DNA from: CAYVUI01 sp964454745
GTDB lineage: Bacteria; Planctomycetota; Phycisphaerae; Sedimentisphaerales; Anaerohalosphaeraceae
Assembly: GCA_964454745.1 (NCBI GenBank)
Contig: CAYVUI010000012.1
Span: forward strand, 1-55,966
Length of the DNA: 55,966 nucleotides
Reading direction: 5' to 3'
Numbering within the stretch: the first letter of the stretch is position 1; each line of letters opens with the position of its first letter. A program made the position numbers and the translations under genes. Below the pieces are notes generated by a model that ran no database searches, was not told the DNA's origin, and saw only the letters and a program-made list of their open reading frames with translations. This document shows positions 27,522 to 37,022 of this stretch, in pieces.

Positions 27522-28970
27522 GTGAACAGGCGTGGCTTTATAAAAGCAGCAGGATTGACGGGCATCAGTTGCATGCTTTCGGGGTGTTTATCCGCCGTTT
27601 CGAGAACACCAAAGAGCAGGCCGAATTTTATTATCATCTTTGCCGATGACCTGGGTTATGGGGACCTTGGCAGCTACGGCCATCCGACGATCTCAACGCC
27701 CAATCTTGATCGAATGGTGCAGGAAGGGCAAAAGTGGACCAGTTTTTATGCGGCATCGTCCGTGTGTTCTCCCAGCAGGGCGGGCCTGATGACTGGGCGA
27801 TATCCTATTCGATCGGGTACAGATGGGGGGCATGTCTTTTTTGAATGGTCAGCCAGTGGGCTCTCACCTCAAGAGGTTACGATCGCCGACACACTCAAAC
27901 AGGCCGGATATGCGACTTCGTGTGTCGGGAAATGGCACTTGGGGCATCTGCCTGAATTCCTGCCGACCAACCAGGGCTTTGACGAGTATTTTGGCATCCC
28001 GTATTCCAATGATATGCGTGTGGATCCCAATATCGCGGTTTCCGATAATGTTCATTTCCGACAAGGGATGACGCTGAAAACCTTGCGTGATCCCAAAAAA
28101 AAGAAATCGAATTGGGTGCCTTTGCTTGAGGGGGAGCAGGTTGTTGAATATCCCTGTGATCAGACCACTCTGACCGGAAGATACACCCGGCGCTGCGTAG
28201 ATTTTATCAAAAGATACCGCGATGAGCCTTTCTTCCTTTATATGGCACACAGTTTTCCGCATGTTCCTTTATTTGCTTCGGATGAATATCTCGGTAAAAG
28301 CATGCGGGGGCTTTACGGAGATGTCGTCGAAGAACTCGATGCCTCTGTCGGGACGATCCTGCAGACGCTCCGTGATTTGAACCTGGATGAGAATACGCTT
28401 GTGATCTTTACCTCCGACAACGGTCCGTGGCTGAGCCAGTTCGAGGAAGGCGGCTCCGCAGGCCTTCTTCGCGGCGGCAAGGGCCAAACCTTTGAAGGCG
28501 GGATGCGCGAACCGGGGATTTTCTGGTGGCCCGGACAGATTCCCGCCGGCAGTGTGGTTCGCGATATCGGTACAACCCTGGATTTATATACAACCATATG
28601 CAGTCTCTCCGGAGTCGAGGTGCCCAAGGACCGTCCGATGGATTCATATGACCTTACGCCGGCAATCCTGGGCACCGGCAACAGCCCTCGCGAGGTGTTC
28701 TTTTATTACCGAAAAAATGAAATCTACGCGGTTCGATACGGCCAATGGAAAGCGCACTTTATCACCGAGGGATCATACCGACAGGGACCAAAGAAAACCA
28801 TGCACGATCCTCCGTTGCTGTATCATCTCGGTCATGACCCGAGTGAACAGTACAATATTGCGGATAAATATCCTGAAATTCTAAGGGAAATCAAAAAGCT
28901 TGTAATGGAGCATTCAGCGACAGTTGTTCCGGTTAAAAGCCGATATGAAAAAAAGTTTGAGTGGAAATAA
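27522..28970 (+). CDS. Secreted lipoprotein sulfatase (type I, formylglycine)
   Basis: A 482-residue sulfatase starting at GTG 27522 with AGGAG upstream. The N-terminus NRRGFIKAAG is a Tat signal, followed by a lipobox LSGC with C22, so the mature enzyme is probably a lipid-anchored exported protein. IFADDLGYGDLGSYGHP supplies metal-binding aspartates. C82-S-P-S-R is the site converted to formylglycine by an anaerobic or aerobic sulfatase maturase, not encoded in the window. VGKWHLGH and FTSDNGPW complete the active site. YHLGHDPSEQYNIADKYPE ends the chain. It removes sulfate esters from a sulfated glycan; the sugar cannot be named from sequence. Confidence 0.93.
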   Translation: MNRRGFIKAAGLTGISCMLSGCLSAVSRTPKSRPNFIIIFADDLGYGDLGSYGHPTISTPNLDRMVQEGQKWTSFYAASSVCSPSRAGLMTGRYPIRSGTDGGHVFFEWSASGLSPQEVTIADTLKQAGYATSCVGKWHLGHLPEFLPTNQGFDEYFGIPYSNDMRVDPNIAVSDNVHFRQGMTLKTLRDPKKKKSNWVPLLEGEQVVEYPCDQTTLTGRYTRRCVDFIKRYRDEPFFLYMAHSFPHVPLFASDEYLGKSMRGLYGDVVEELDASVGTILQTLRDLNLDENTLVIFTSDNGPWLSQFEEGGSAGLLRGGKGQTFEGGMREPGIFWWPGQIPAGSVVRDIGTTLDLYTTICSLSGVEVPKDRPMDSYDLTPAILGTGNSPREVFFYYRKNEIYAVRYGQWKAHFITEGSYRQGPKKTMHDPPLLYHLGHDPSEQYNIADKYPEILREIKKLVMEHSATVVPVKSRYEKKFEWK

Positions 28971-28988
28971 GGACATGGAGAATCTCAA

Positions 28989-30593
28989 ATGATGATAGAA
29001 AACCCAATCCTTCCCGGATTTCATCCCGATCCCAGTATGTGCCGAGTCGGTAAAGAGATTTATATCGCCACATCAACCTTCGAATGGTTCCCCGGAGTCC
29101 GCATCCATCGGTCTGAAGATCTAAAAAACTGGCAGCTCGTAGGCGATGCGCTAACCCGCCGGTCTCAACTCGATCTCTATGGCGTGGGCAATTCCGATGG
29201 CGTCTGGGCTCCATGCCTTACATATCATGAGGGTCTTTTCTACCTGCTTTACACCAACGTACTTGTGCGCAGCCAGCGCTTTATGGATTCATACAATTAC
29301 CTCGTGACCGCTTCTGATCCAGCGGGTCCATGGTCCGAACCTGTGTTTCTGGTCGGAGGCGGTTTTGATCCCTCGCTGTTTCACGATGATGACGGACGCA
29401 AGTGGCTGGTTTGGACCCATCGAGATGTCCGCCCGCGTGAAGATTGTCCGACGAAGCCCAGGAATTTTAGCGGCATAAAGCTTCAGGAATATGATCCTGC
29501 GCAAAAAAAACGGATCGGTGAGCCTGTTCTCATTTTTGAGGGTACCGAACTCTTTTATACCGAAGGGGTCCATCTGTACCGATTCAACAGCTATTATTAC
29601 CTGATGACCGCCGAGGGAGGAACTGGATATGGCCACGCCGTAACCATGGCCCGGTCGAAAAATATTTCAGGCCCTTACGAAGTCGATCCCCAAAATCCCA
29701 TTCTAACCTCAAGCGATGACCCCGATCAGCCCCTCCAAAAAGCCGGACGCGCCTCGTTGGTCGAGTTAGAGGACGGTTCACCCTGGATAGCCCATCTCTG
29801 CGCCCGACCCGAGGGAGAGAATCGGCGCTGTATATTAGGCAGGGAAACTGCCCTGCAGGCATGCCGGTGGACGGACGACGGCTGGTTGCGTTTACTGGGT
29901 GAAGGTAGATCCCCGCGCATGCAGTGGCCCGCCCCTGATGTACCTCAAGTTCCGGTTGATTCCATACCGGATCGCATAGATTTTAACAGCGAAAAGCTTC
30001 ATCCCGTCTTAAATACCCTGCGTATCCCAGCCGCTGCGGACTGGCTTTCACTGAATGAACGATCCGGCTGGCTTCGTCTCTATGGACAGGAATCTCCTAC
30101 TTCGATCATGCGGCAGAGCGTGGTAGGACGACGGATTACTTCAAAATATTGCCAGGTATCCTGCTGTATCGAGTTCAATCCGAAGGATTACATGCAAACA
30201 GCAGGCCTTCAGGCATTTTATGACACAGATAATCATTATTATCTGCTTCTCTCCCGGGATGAAAATGGAGAACTGGAATTGCGAATTGAGGGAATGAACC
30301 AGGGCGTGATGTTTTCAGCAGTGGAATGTGCCTCGGTTCAGCTTGATTTTGAAACCGGCCAAGTCTTGATGCGTTTTGTTTTGAATAATGAAACTCTTGA
30401 GTTTTTCTGGGCCAATGAATGCCGTGATTGGAACAAAATTGGCCCTCGATTGGACGCAACCCGCCTCTCTGATGATTATGCCCGCGGTTTTACGGGTATT
30501 TTTGCCGCCATTGCAGCCCATGATCCTGTCGGACGCCGCCCAGCCGCAGATTTCGAGTGGTTTGAATGTTGTCACTTCAGTATAAGTCCATAA
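28989..30593 (+). CDS. GH43-family beta-xylosidase / alpha-L-arabinofuranosidase
   Basis: A 534-residue glycosidase with the GH43 five-bladed propeller and a C-terminal jelly roll (from about 335: LNTLRIPAAADWLSLNERSGWLRL, typical of the beta-xylosidase C2 domain). The catalytic triad is visible as general base D14 in GFHPDPSM, pKa-modulating D127 in GGGFDPSLF and acid E192 in YTEGVHLY. No signal peptide is seen, indicating cytoplasmic hydrolysis of imported oligosaccharides such as xylo-oligosaccharides. It is 18 bp after the sulfatase gene with a GGAG-like site. Arabinofuranosidase activity cannot be separated from xylosidase by motif. Confidence 0.9.
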   Translation: MMIENPILPGFHPDPSMCRVGKEIYIATSTFEWFPGVRIHRSEDLKNWQLVGDALTRRSQLDLYGVGNSDGVWAPCLTYHEGLFYLLYTNVLVRSQRFMDSYNYLVTASDPAGPWSEPVFLVGGGFDPSLFHDDDGRKWLVWTHRDVRPREDCPTKPRNFSGIKLQEYDPAQKKRIGEPVLIFEGTELFYTEGVHLYRFNSYYYLMTAEGGTGYGHAVTMARSKNISGPYEVDPQNPILTSSDDPDQPLQKAGRASLVELEDGSPWIAHLCARPEGENRRCILGRETALQACRWTDDGWLRLLGEGRSPRMQWPAPDVPQVPVDSIPDRIDFNSEKLHPVLNTLRIPAAADWLSLNERSGWLRLYGQESPTSIMRQSVVGRRITSKYCQVSCCIEFNPKDYMQTAGLQAFYDTDNHYYLLLSRDENGELELRIEGMNQGVMFSAVECASVQLDFETGQVLMRFVLNNETLEFFWANECRDWNKIGPRLDATRLSDDYARGFTGIFAAIAAHDPVGRRPAADFEWFECCHFSISP

Positions 30594-30779
30594 ATGATCC
30601 CGAAAACCAAATTATTATGTGAATAAAGCCGATTGTAGCTCAAACGAGGTTTTGGGATAACTTCCAAGAAGATTTGCAACCAATTTCGAATAATTATAGT
30701 TCTAATCACATTGTAATTTGAATAAGATAAAGGAGACTTTATTTGAATGAGATAATTGATCGCATGGATGGGTAGCTAT

Positions 30780-32159
30780 ATGAAACAGTATGACGTTCTT
30801 GTTATTGGCAGCGGGGGTGGGATGAAAATTGCGATGCATGCTGCATCCAAAAGACTCAAAACAGCATTCATTGAGCAGGATGCCATTGGGGGCACTTGCT
30901 TAAACCGGGGGTGTATACCTTCGAAAATGCTGATCTATCCGACAGAACTCCCGAAACGAATCCGCCAGGCGCATCGTATTAATGTCAACGCCGAGGGACG
31001 TCTGCGCATTGAGTTTCCATCGCTTATCAAACGTATCTCAGAAACTGTAGACGGTATCTCACAAAAGCAGCTAACGAAGATCAAGAACACACCCAACCTG
31101 GACTTTTATCCGGTTCATGCCGAATTCATGTCAAATTCGATTATAAAAGCGGGACAAGATGAACTTTCTGCAGATAAAATCTTTATCGCCACGGGTTCAC
31201 GACCCAGGATACCGGATATTCCCGGGCTTGCGGCAACTCCATTCATGACAAGCCGTGAGGCCTTGCGTCGTACAGACCTGCCTGAAAAGTGTATTGTGAT
31301 TGGGGCCGGTTATATTGCTGTAGAACTTGGCTCAGCGTATGCCGGTGCCGGGGCTCAAGTTGATTTCATCGTGCGCAGCCGTTTTCTCCGGCAAGAGGAC
31401 AGAGAAATCGCTGACGCCTTTTCCGCGGTTTTCGATCAGTCGCATTCAGTGCACAAAGGGTGGGTCCCTGTGCGTGTGGATTATGAAGCCGGCTTGTTTT
31501 CAATCACCTGTGAGGACAAATCAGGTCAGCAGAAAATCCTCAAAGGCGATGCGCTTCTCGTGACAACGGGTGTAGTCCCCTGCAGTGATGATCTGGGCTT
31601 GCAGCACACGGATATCGAGACGGACCGGGATAGGTTTATTTGTGTCGATGGCCATTTGAGTACAAATGTCGAAAATGTTTATGCCCTCGGGGATTGCATC
31701 GGCAACTATCTATATCGTCACACAGTCAATTATGAAGCTGAATACCTTATCCGGACCGTCTTTGAGAATGACTCGAAAAAGCCAATTAATTATGGGCCTG
31801 TACCCCATGCTGTTTTTTCGGAACCTGAAATTGCAGGGGTAGGTATGACCGAAGAACAGGCTCGCGAAAAAAATATCACATACGTGGCGGGAAAAGCCTC
31901 TTACGAAGACAGCAATGCTGGTTTGGCGAGAGGCTATCAGTATGGATTTGCCAAGATATTGGTAGAAATTCCGACGCGGAAACTTATCGGCGCCCATATC
32001 GTAGGCGATGAAGCTTCCGACATGATCCATCTTTTTATTGCGATGATGAAAAAGGAGGGCACTCTCGACGATCTTCTGGATATGATTTTTATTCATCCGG
32101 CCCTGCCGGAGATCGCGCGCAATGCTGCAAGGGATGCTAAAAATCAGTTGGGCTGTTAA
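30780..32159 (+). CDS. Dihydrolipoamide-dehydrogenase-like pyridine nucleotide-disulfide oxidoreductase
   Basis: A 459-residue flavoprotein disulfide reductase. YDVLVIGSGGG binds FAD, and GGTCLNRGCIPSK holds the redox pair C40/C45. CIVIGAGYIAVELGSAYAGAG is the NAD(P)H fold, VYALGDCIG the second FAD motif and FIHPALPEIARNA the dimer His/Glu element. It resembles mycothione reductase or lipoamide dehydrogenase; the partner dehydrogenase E1/E2 genes are absent, so its acceptor is unknown. ATG 30780 begins the homology; in-frame TTG 30756 and ATG 30768 are alternatives. AAAGGAG lies at about 30730, nearer to an ATG-AGA-TAA mini-frame at 30747-30755 than to any of these starts. Confidence 0.85.
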   Translation: MKQYDVLVIGSGGGMKIAMHAASKRLKTAFIEQDAIGGTCLNRGCIPSKMLIYPTELPKRIRQAHRINVNAEGRLRIEFPSLIKRISETVDGISQKQLTKIKNTPNLDFYPVHAEFMSNSIIKAGQDELSADKIFIATGSRPRIPDIPGLAATPFMTSREALRRTDLPEKCIVIGAGYIAVELGSAYAGAGAQVDFIVRSRFLRQEDREIADAFSAVFDQSHSVHKGWVPVRVDYEAGLFSITCEDKSGQQKILKGDALLVTTGVVPCSDDLGLQHTDIETDRDRFICVDGHLSTNVENVYALGDCIGNYLYRHTVNYEAEYLIRTVFENDSKKPINYGPVPHAVFSEPEIAGVGMTEEQAREKNITYVAGKASYEDSNAGLARGYQYGFAKILVEIPTRKLIGAHIVGDEASDMIHLFIAMMKKEGTLDDLLDMIFIHPALPEIARNAARDAKNQLGC

Positions 32160-32166
32160 AGCCCTA

Positions 32167-33288
32167 TCAATATTCACATTCCCGTGCCGCCTGGGCAAAG
32201 GCCTTCAGGTTCTCGACGGGAACCTCGAAGAAGTGGTCGCTCGCAGAGCAAATATACCCCCCATCTTTTCCAAATCCCTCAAACAGCCGCTGTACTTCCC
32301 GCCGGATATCCTCGGCAGTACCGGTAGTGAGGATGTTGAACTGGTCCAGTCCGCCGATCATCGCCACTTTCCCGGCAAATTTCAGACGAATGGAATCGGG
32401 ATTGGCAATATTTCCGCCCGTTCCCGGAGGAGAGAGCGTTTCAGACGCATCGGTTTCGTTCTGGATAATCAGCTCCAGGATATTCTTCATCCCGCCGCAG
32501 GTGTGGTAGGTGCTGATATGGCCAATATCATGCAGTGCCCGGTGAATCTCGCGGTCATAAGGCATGCAAAACTCCTCGTGCATTTTCGGAGAGATCAGCG
32601 TATCGCTACTGGCACCTCCACCGGTCTCGATGAGGTCAAACTTCGCTCCTTTGAGAGAATCCTCAATGAATTGCAGCTTTTTCTTGAGTAAAACCTTCAT
32701 AAAGCGATGTACCCAGTCCGGATTATCCATCGCCTCGATAATCAGCTCATTGACATCCATCAAGCAGCACGCATGCTGCCAGCAGCCGGCCTGGTCGCCC
32801 CAGACAAACCCCCGCAGAATCCCTGCATCGCCGATTTCATCATAGGTTTTCCGAATATTCTCCTTATTCAGCGTCGCAACCGGCATGTACTTGTCGATCA
32901 GCTCAATATCCTCGTGTTTCTTGACCAGGTATTCCGTAATCCAGGTCGTCGTCGAGTTGCCGCCGGTACGATAGGTCAGTATGCCCTCAGGTGTGGTAAT
33001 CGTATGATCGAGAATCTTATTCTCCGGATCGCCGCTGACAACGGTGATTTTTTCCTGCCACTGGTCGTTTTGTACGATGTATTTCTCGGCGTTCGGGATC
33101 CAGAACTGCCCCATTGCCTCGAAGTACTGGATCGCCGCATCCAGGCCGACCTGCTTAAACGCCGTCAGGGCATCCACCCCGCCCATGTATGTATCCAGGT
33201 GGTACTGCTGCCACTGGTGAATCGTTGCGGGCAGACGGTCCGGCTTTTCCCTTTTTAAAGCCCGAAGCATGCGTTCTTTCGATGTCAT
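32167..33288 (-). CDS. URO-D/MtaA-superfamily protein, paralogue 6 (HxCG type)
   Basis: A 373-residue superfamily member (MTSKERMLRALKREKPDRLPATIHQWQQYH at the start). YHTCGG gives the H262-x-C264-G element of zinc-dependent methyltransferase members. A further Cys lies in GGYICSASDHFFEVP near the C-terminus, about where MtaA-type proteins place the third zinc ligand. Of the seven paralogues this one is the best candidate for an intact zinc site. AGGGAG precedes the start. The gene lies 11 bp downstream of paralogue 7 and converges with the disulfide oxidoreductase gene, only 7 bp away. Confidence 0.8.
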   Translation of the reverse strand: MTSKERMLRALKREKPDRLPATIHQWQQYHLDTYMGGVDALTAFKQVGLDAAIQYFEAMGQFWIPNAEKYIVQNDQWQEKITVVSGDPENKILDHTITTPEGILTYRTGGNSTTTWITEYLVKKHEDIELIDKYMPVATLNKENIRKTYDEIGDAGILRGFVWGDQAGCWQHACCLMDVNELIIEAMDNPDWVHRFMKVLLKKKLQFIEDSLKGAKFDLIETGGGASSDTLISPKMHEEFCMPYDREIHRALHDIGHISTYHTCGGMKNILELIIQNETDASETLSPPGTGGNIANPDSIRLKFAGKVAMIGGLDQFNILTTGTAEDIRREVQRLFEGFGKDGGYICSASDHFFEVPVENLKAFAQAARECEY

Positions 33289-33299
33289 CGTAAACTCCC

Positions 33300-34343
33300 T
33301 TATTCATAACTTCCATATTGATATATGGTATCGAACATGGCGATTATATTCTCTACCGGGGTTTCTTCAAGGATGGTATCATGGCTGGCCCCTGCGATAT
33401 ATCCGCCGCCGGGCATCATCGTTTTCAGGATATCCCGGGTCTTTTGCTCGACCCTCTCCGGGGTTCCGTCGATAAGGACATGGTGCGAATCGATCCCCCC
33501 GTTTAAGACGATTTGGTCGCCAAAATCCTCCTTGAGCCTGGCCATATCCATCCCCCGACAGTCCGGCTGGAGGGCATGCAGACCGTCAAGCCCGGCCTTG
33601 ATCATAGCCGGGATCAATTCCGCGATTCCCCCGCAGCAGTGCATCTGGACTTTGAGCCCGTAAGAATGGCCCAGGTCGGTCAGCCGCTGAAGATGCGGAA
33701 CCATGAATCGTTCAAAGGCCTGCGGGCTCATTAGCGGACCGGTCTGGCTGCCGAAATCATTGCCGATAAAGAAGATATCGATATGCTTGGAATACTGATC
33801 GAAAATGCGTTTGCTGACTTCAAAGTAAAAATCCACAATATGTGTGAACAAGGCATCCGCCTTTTGGGGCTCCAAATGCATCATGAGGTAAAGGTTTTCC
33901 ATCCCCACTAAGTCAATCGCATCATGCCAGAAGGGAGACCACTCTCCTCCCAATATCGCATATTCCTGTTTGTAAGGCCCGGCCTGCTCCGCGATACTCG
34001 AAATATCCGCAACGTCCGGGCTCGGCCAGTTGTAATTATGAATCTGTCCGATGGAGTTGTCGGCAAGTGGATGTTCAAGCGGCTGACCGTAACCGAGGCC
34101 CGCCCGTTCAATACCAAATACCGTACGATAAACCGCGCCCTCGGGTAGATTCTCCTGCGAGACCTGGTAGGTACTCGAAACCCGCCTGAAATCGTCTCTC
34201 ATACGAATCCGCAGGGCTTCATCGTTAAGACCAAGGGTTTCTTTTGCCTTTTGCCAGAATTCCGGAGACGCCCCGCACCAGCAGGGAACCCGGTCCGGGA
34301 TTTCATGCGAAAAAACAGCAAGTACTCGTTCTTTGGAATTCAC
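33300..34343 (-). CDS. URO-D/MtaA-superfamily protein, paralogue 7 (HxCG type)
   Basis: A 347-residue superfamily protein starting at GTG 34343 with AAAAGGA upstream. MNSKERVLAVFSHEIPDRVPCWCGA is the usual N-terminal block, FFIGNDFGSQTGPLMSPQAFERFM the barrel block, and MHCCGG (H235-x-C237-G) the methyltransferase-type zinc element. LNGGIDSHHVLIDGTPERVEQKTRDILKTM and GGYIAGASHDTILEETPVENI close the chain without a third Cys. It is the first gene of a two-gene minus-strand unit with paralogue 6. The substrate is unknown; demethylation of a methylated sugar or methoxylated compound is only an inference from family. Confidence 0.8.
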   Translation of the reverse strand: MNSKERVLAVFSHEIPDRVPCWCGASPEFWQKAKETLGLNDEALRIRMRDDFRRVSSTYQVSQENLPEGAVYRTVFGIERAGLGYGQPLEHPLADNSIGQIHNYNWPSPDVADISSIAEQAGPYKQEYAILGGEWSPFWHDAIDLVGMENLYLMMHLEPQKADALFTHIVDFYFEVSKRIFDQYSKHIDIFFIGNDFGSQTGPLMSPQAFERFMVPHLQRLTDLGHSYGLKVQMHCCGGIAELIPAMIKAGLDGLHALQPDCRGMDMARLKEDFGDQIVLNGGIDSHHVLIDGTPERVEQKTRDILKTMMPGGGYIAGASHDTILEETPVENIIAMFDTIYQYGSYE

Positions 34344-34896
34344 CGTGAATCCTTTTCTCTATAGTTACATACTTTACCAGCGATTTCCCTGTCTTGAGGA
34401 CAATGGAACCTGACACAGAAAAAAGCGTTGTCAATGTCGCCGGGGTTTTATAATCCAAATTATGGTACAACCGGTAAAAATTATACTTCATCCGCCGACG
34501 ATTTGCAACATGTCTTCATTCATCGATAGGCAAATGAAAAGGGCCTGCAAGGTGAATAAAATACAAGACCACCAAATGATTGCTGTGACTTTTGTGTAAA
34601 TAATTCAGCAAGTTTTCGCTTATATCGATCAATCCCCGTCAATATCCGGCCAATCGAAAAAATTCGAATACAAATAATCAAAGGAAAAATAATGCGACTG
34701 AAAAGGTCTTATTAATTTGAGCCCCTGCAAATATCGCACGTCAAAAGGAATGATCAGAAGTGTCTGAAATTGGAATCCATTAAAATTAGACTGTTCTGGA
34801 TTCTTTTTCTTTACATTTCGGGGGAGATCCGATAGGATACCGATGTAAGGACCGGTGTAGACTTGGTCTGGCCTTGAATCCGGAGAGTAGGTAAAT
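34344..34896. promoter_or_regulatory. 553-bp divergent intergenic region with a structured leader
   Basis: No gene is visible. The stretch separates the minus-strand URO-D pair from the acyl-CoA synthetase operon and must hold both promoters. At 34811-34848 a nested inverted repeat is present: TTACAT (34811-34816) with ATGTAA (34843-34848), CGG (34819-34821) with CCG (34840-34842), and an inner ATCC-GATA-GGAT hairpin (34827-34838). It lies about 50 bp before the ATG and could be an operator or an RNA hairpin. No confident -35/-10 pair was assigned. Confidence 0.4.
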
Positions 34897-37005
34897 ATGG
34901 AATTAAAGCATTTTTTCTACCCAGAATCAGTGGCTGTCGTGGGGGCCAGTTCAAAAAAAGGCAAGGTAGGATATGAAATCCTTGCGGCCCTGAAGGCCGG
35001 CGGATTCAAGGGGGAAATCTATCCAATCAACCCCAATCATCAACAGATTCAGTCCTTAAAAACATACCCGGATTTGCTTTCGATCGGTTCTGCTCCCGAT
35101 CTCGTGGTCATTGCTGTCGGTGCCAAAAATGTAGAAAAAGTAATGGAGCAGTGCGCCTCTTTGAAAGTGCCGGCTGTTGTGATCGTTTCGTCCGGTTTTA
35201 AAGAAGAAAGCCCGCAGGGAGCCGAGTTGGAAAAGAACATCAAGCGTATCGCCCGCAGGGCGGGTATTCGCATCATCGGCCCCAACTGCCTCGGGCTGAT
35301 GTGTACCTCAAGCAAGCTCAACGCCAGTTTTGGCGGTGCGCTGCCCAAGAAGGGTAAGATCGGGTACTTTTCGCAATCGGGTTCGATCCTGGCGGCAATT
35401 ATGGACATGGCCAGTGTGACCGATATTGGTTTCAGCAAGCTCATCAGCATGGGCAACAAGGCGGATGTCAATGAGCTGGATCTGATTCGGTCCCTCGGGG
35501 AGGATTCGGAAACCCAGGTCATCGCCGGCTACCTCGAATCCTTTGTCGATGGGGATGCTTTCATTCGTCAGGCCGAGAAGGTCAGCAAGAACAAGCCGAT
35601 TTTGCTGCTCAAATCCGGGTTTACCGAGGCGGGAGCCCGGGCGGCGACTTCACATACCGGCCGTTTGGCCGGGGTTGAGAGTGCCTATGATTGCGTGTTT
35701 GAGCGGGCCGGGGTCATTCGATGCAACTCGATCAAGCATCAGTTTGATTTTGCCCGCGCGTTTGCGTACGATCCCTGTCCAGCCGGGCCCCGAGTCGCGG
35801 TGATCGCCAATGCCGGGGGAGCTGGGATCATGGCCACCGATGCCATCGAGCGGGAAGGCCTCGAGTTAGCGGAATTCAGCGAGCAAACCCGCGAGCTTTT
35901 AAAGAATTCCAAAGTGATGACCCGCGTGGCCAATATCAGCAATCCGATCGATCTGCTCGGGGATGCCCTGGCGGACCGCTTTGAATTTGCAATACGTACG
36001 GTAATGGATGATCCGAACGTCGACACGGTTTTGGTTCTGCTAAGCCCCCATGCAACGACCGACTGTAACGGTACGGCTGAAGCAGTGGTGCGTGTCGCCA
36101 AGGAAAAAATGGACAAGCCCGTTCTGGCCTGTTTTCTCGGGGCCAATCGGATTCGTGAAGCGGCAGCGATACTCAGCAAGGGACGTGTGCCTCAATATGA
36201 TTCTCCCGAGGCTGCGGTTCGTACCATTCGGGCAATGAGTAATTATTCTGCATGGAGAAATCGCCCCAAGCGTGTGGTCAAGCTGTTCCCGGTCAATCGC
36301 CGCAAGGTGGAAGGCCTGATCGAAAAAAATCTCCGCAAAGGCATGCTCGAGATCGGGGAAATGCAGACCAAGGAGATTTTGCAGGCCTACGGTTTCGTGA
36401 TTCCCCGCGGTGATGTAGCCACCAGCCCGGAACAGGCGGTCAGTATTGCCAACCAAATCGGTTATCCCGTGGTCTTGAAGCTGTGGTCTCCCGATATCAT
36501 CCATAAAACAGAGGTAGAGGGCGTCAAGACAAACCTGTACAGTGACCAGGTCGTGCGGGACGCATTCGATCTGATGATGTATCGCATCCCCAGAAAACGG
36601 CCCGGGGCAAATATTATCGGGATCCTGGTCGAAGAGATGTGCAACCAGGGTAAGGAAGTGATCCTCGGTATGAACCGAGACCCGCGATTTGGCCCGCTGA
36701 TGATGTTCGGTATGGGCGGAAAACTCGTCGAGGTGCTCGAGGATGTCGTGTTTTACCCGGCCCCGCTGACCGCGGACGAAGCAAAGGAGATGCTCATCAG
36801 CACGCGCACCTATGAGCTGCTCACCGGTGCCCGGGGCGAGGAAGGTGTGGACGTCGGGGTCATTGCGGAAGGGCTCCAGCGGCTCAGCCAGCTTTCTACG
36901 GAGTTCCCGCAGATCAAGGAAGTGGAAATCAATCCGTATATTGTCGGACGCCAGGGGATGACCCCGGTCGCCGTGGATGCAATGATGACGTTGGAAGAAA
37001 AGTAA
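34897..37005 (+). CDS. ADP-forming acyl/acetyl-CoA synthetase (fused alpha-beta)
   Basis: A 702-residue NDP-forming acyl-CoA synthetase that converts an acyl-CoA, ADP and phosphate to acid, CoA and ATP, or the reverse. Domains run as CoA-binding (FYPESVAVVGASSKKGKVGYEILAAL), succinyl-CoA ligase-like (GPNCLGLMC, GYFSQSGSI, LKSGFTEAGARAATSHTGRLAG) and a C-terminal ATP-grasp domain from about 485 (YPVVLKLWSPDIIHKTEVEGV, EVILGMNRDPRFGPLMMFGMGG). ATP yield from acetyl-CoA is the usual role in anaerobes. Many homologues carry a GNAT acetyltransferase domain; here that domain is absent and appears instead on the next gene, 17 bp downstream. Confidence 0.9.
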   Translation: MELKHFFYPESVAVVGASSKKGKVGYEILAALKAGGFKGEIYPINPNHQQIQSLKTYPDLLSIGSAPDLVVIAVGAKNVEKVMEQCASLKVPAVVIVSSGFKEESPQGAELEKNIKRIARRAGIRIIGPNCLGLMCTSSKLNASFGGALPKKGKIGYFSQSGSILAAIMDMASVTDIGFSKLISMGNKADVNELDLIRSLGEDSETQVIAGYLESFVDGDAFIRQAEKVSKNKPILLLKSGFTEAGARAATSHTGRLAGVESAYDCVFERAGVIRCNSIKHQFDFARAFAYDPCPAGPRVAVIANAGGAGIMATDAIEREGLELAEFSEQTRELLKNSKVMTRVANISNPIDLLGDALADRFEFAIRTVMDDPNVDTVLVLLSPHATTDCNGTAEAVVRVAKEKMDKPVLACFLGANRIREAAAILSKGRVPQYDSPEAAVRTIRAMSNYSAWRNRPKRVVKLFPVNRRKVEGLIEKNLRKGMLEIGEMQTKEILQAYGFVIPRGDVATSPEQAVSIANQIGYPVVLKLWSPDIIHKTEVEGVKTNLYSDQVVRDAFDLMMYRIPRKRPGANIIGILVEEMCNQGKEVILGMNRDPRFGPLMMFGMGGKLVEVLEDVVFYPAPLTADEAKEMLISTRTYELLTGARGEEGVDVGVIAEGLQRLSQLSTEFPQIKEVEINPYIVGRQGMTPVAVDAMMTLEEK

Positions 37006-37022
37006 GCATGAAGGAGTGATTG

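Noticed and set aside
10339..34343. Annotating the URO-D-like genes as hemE (haem biosynthesis)
   Set aside because: The conserved HemE N-terminal arginine motif (MRQAGR-type) is missing in all seven, and there is no other haem gene near any of them.
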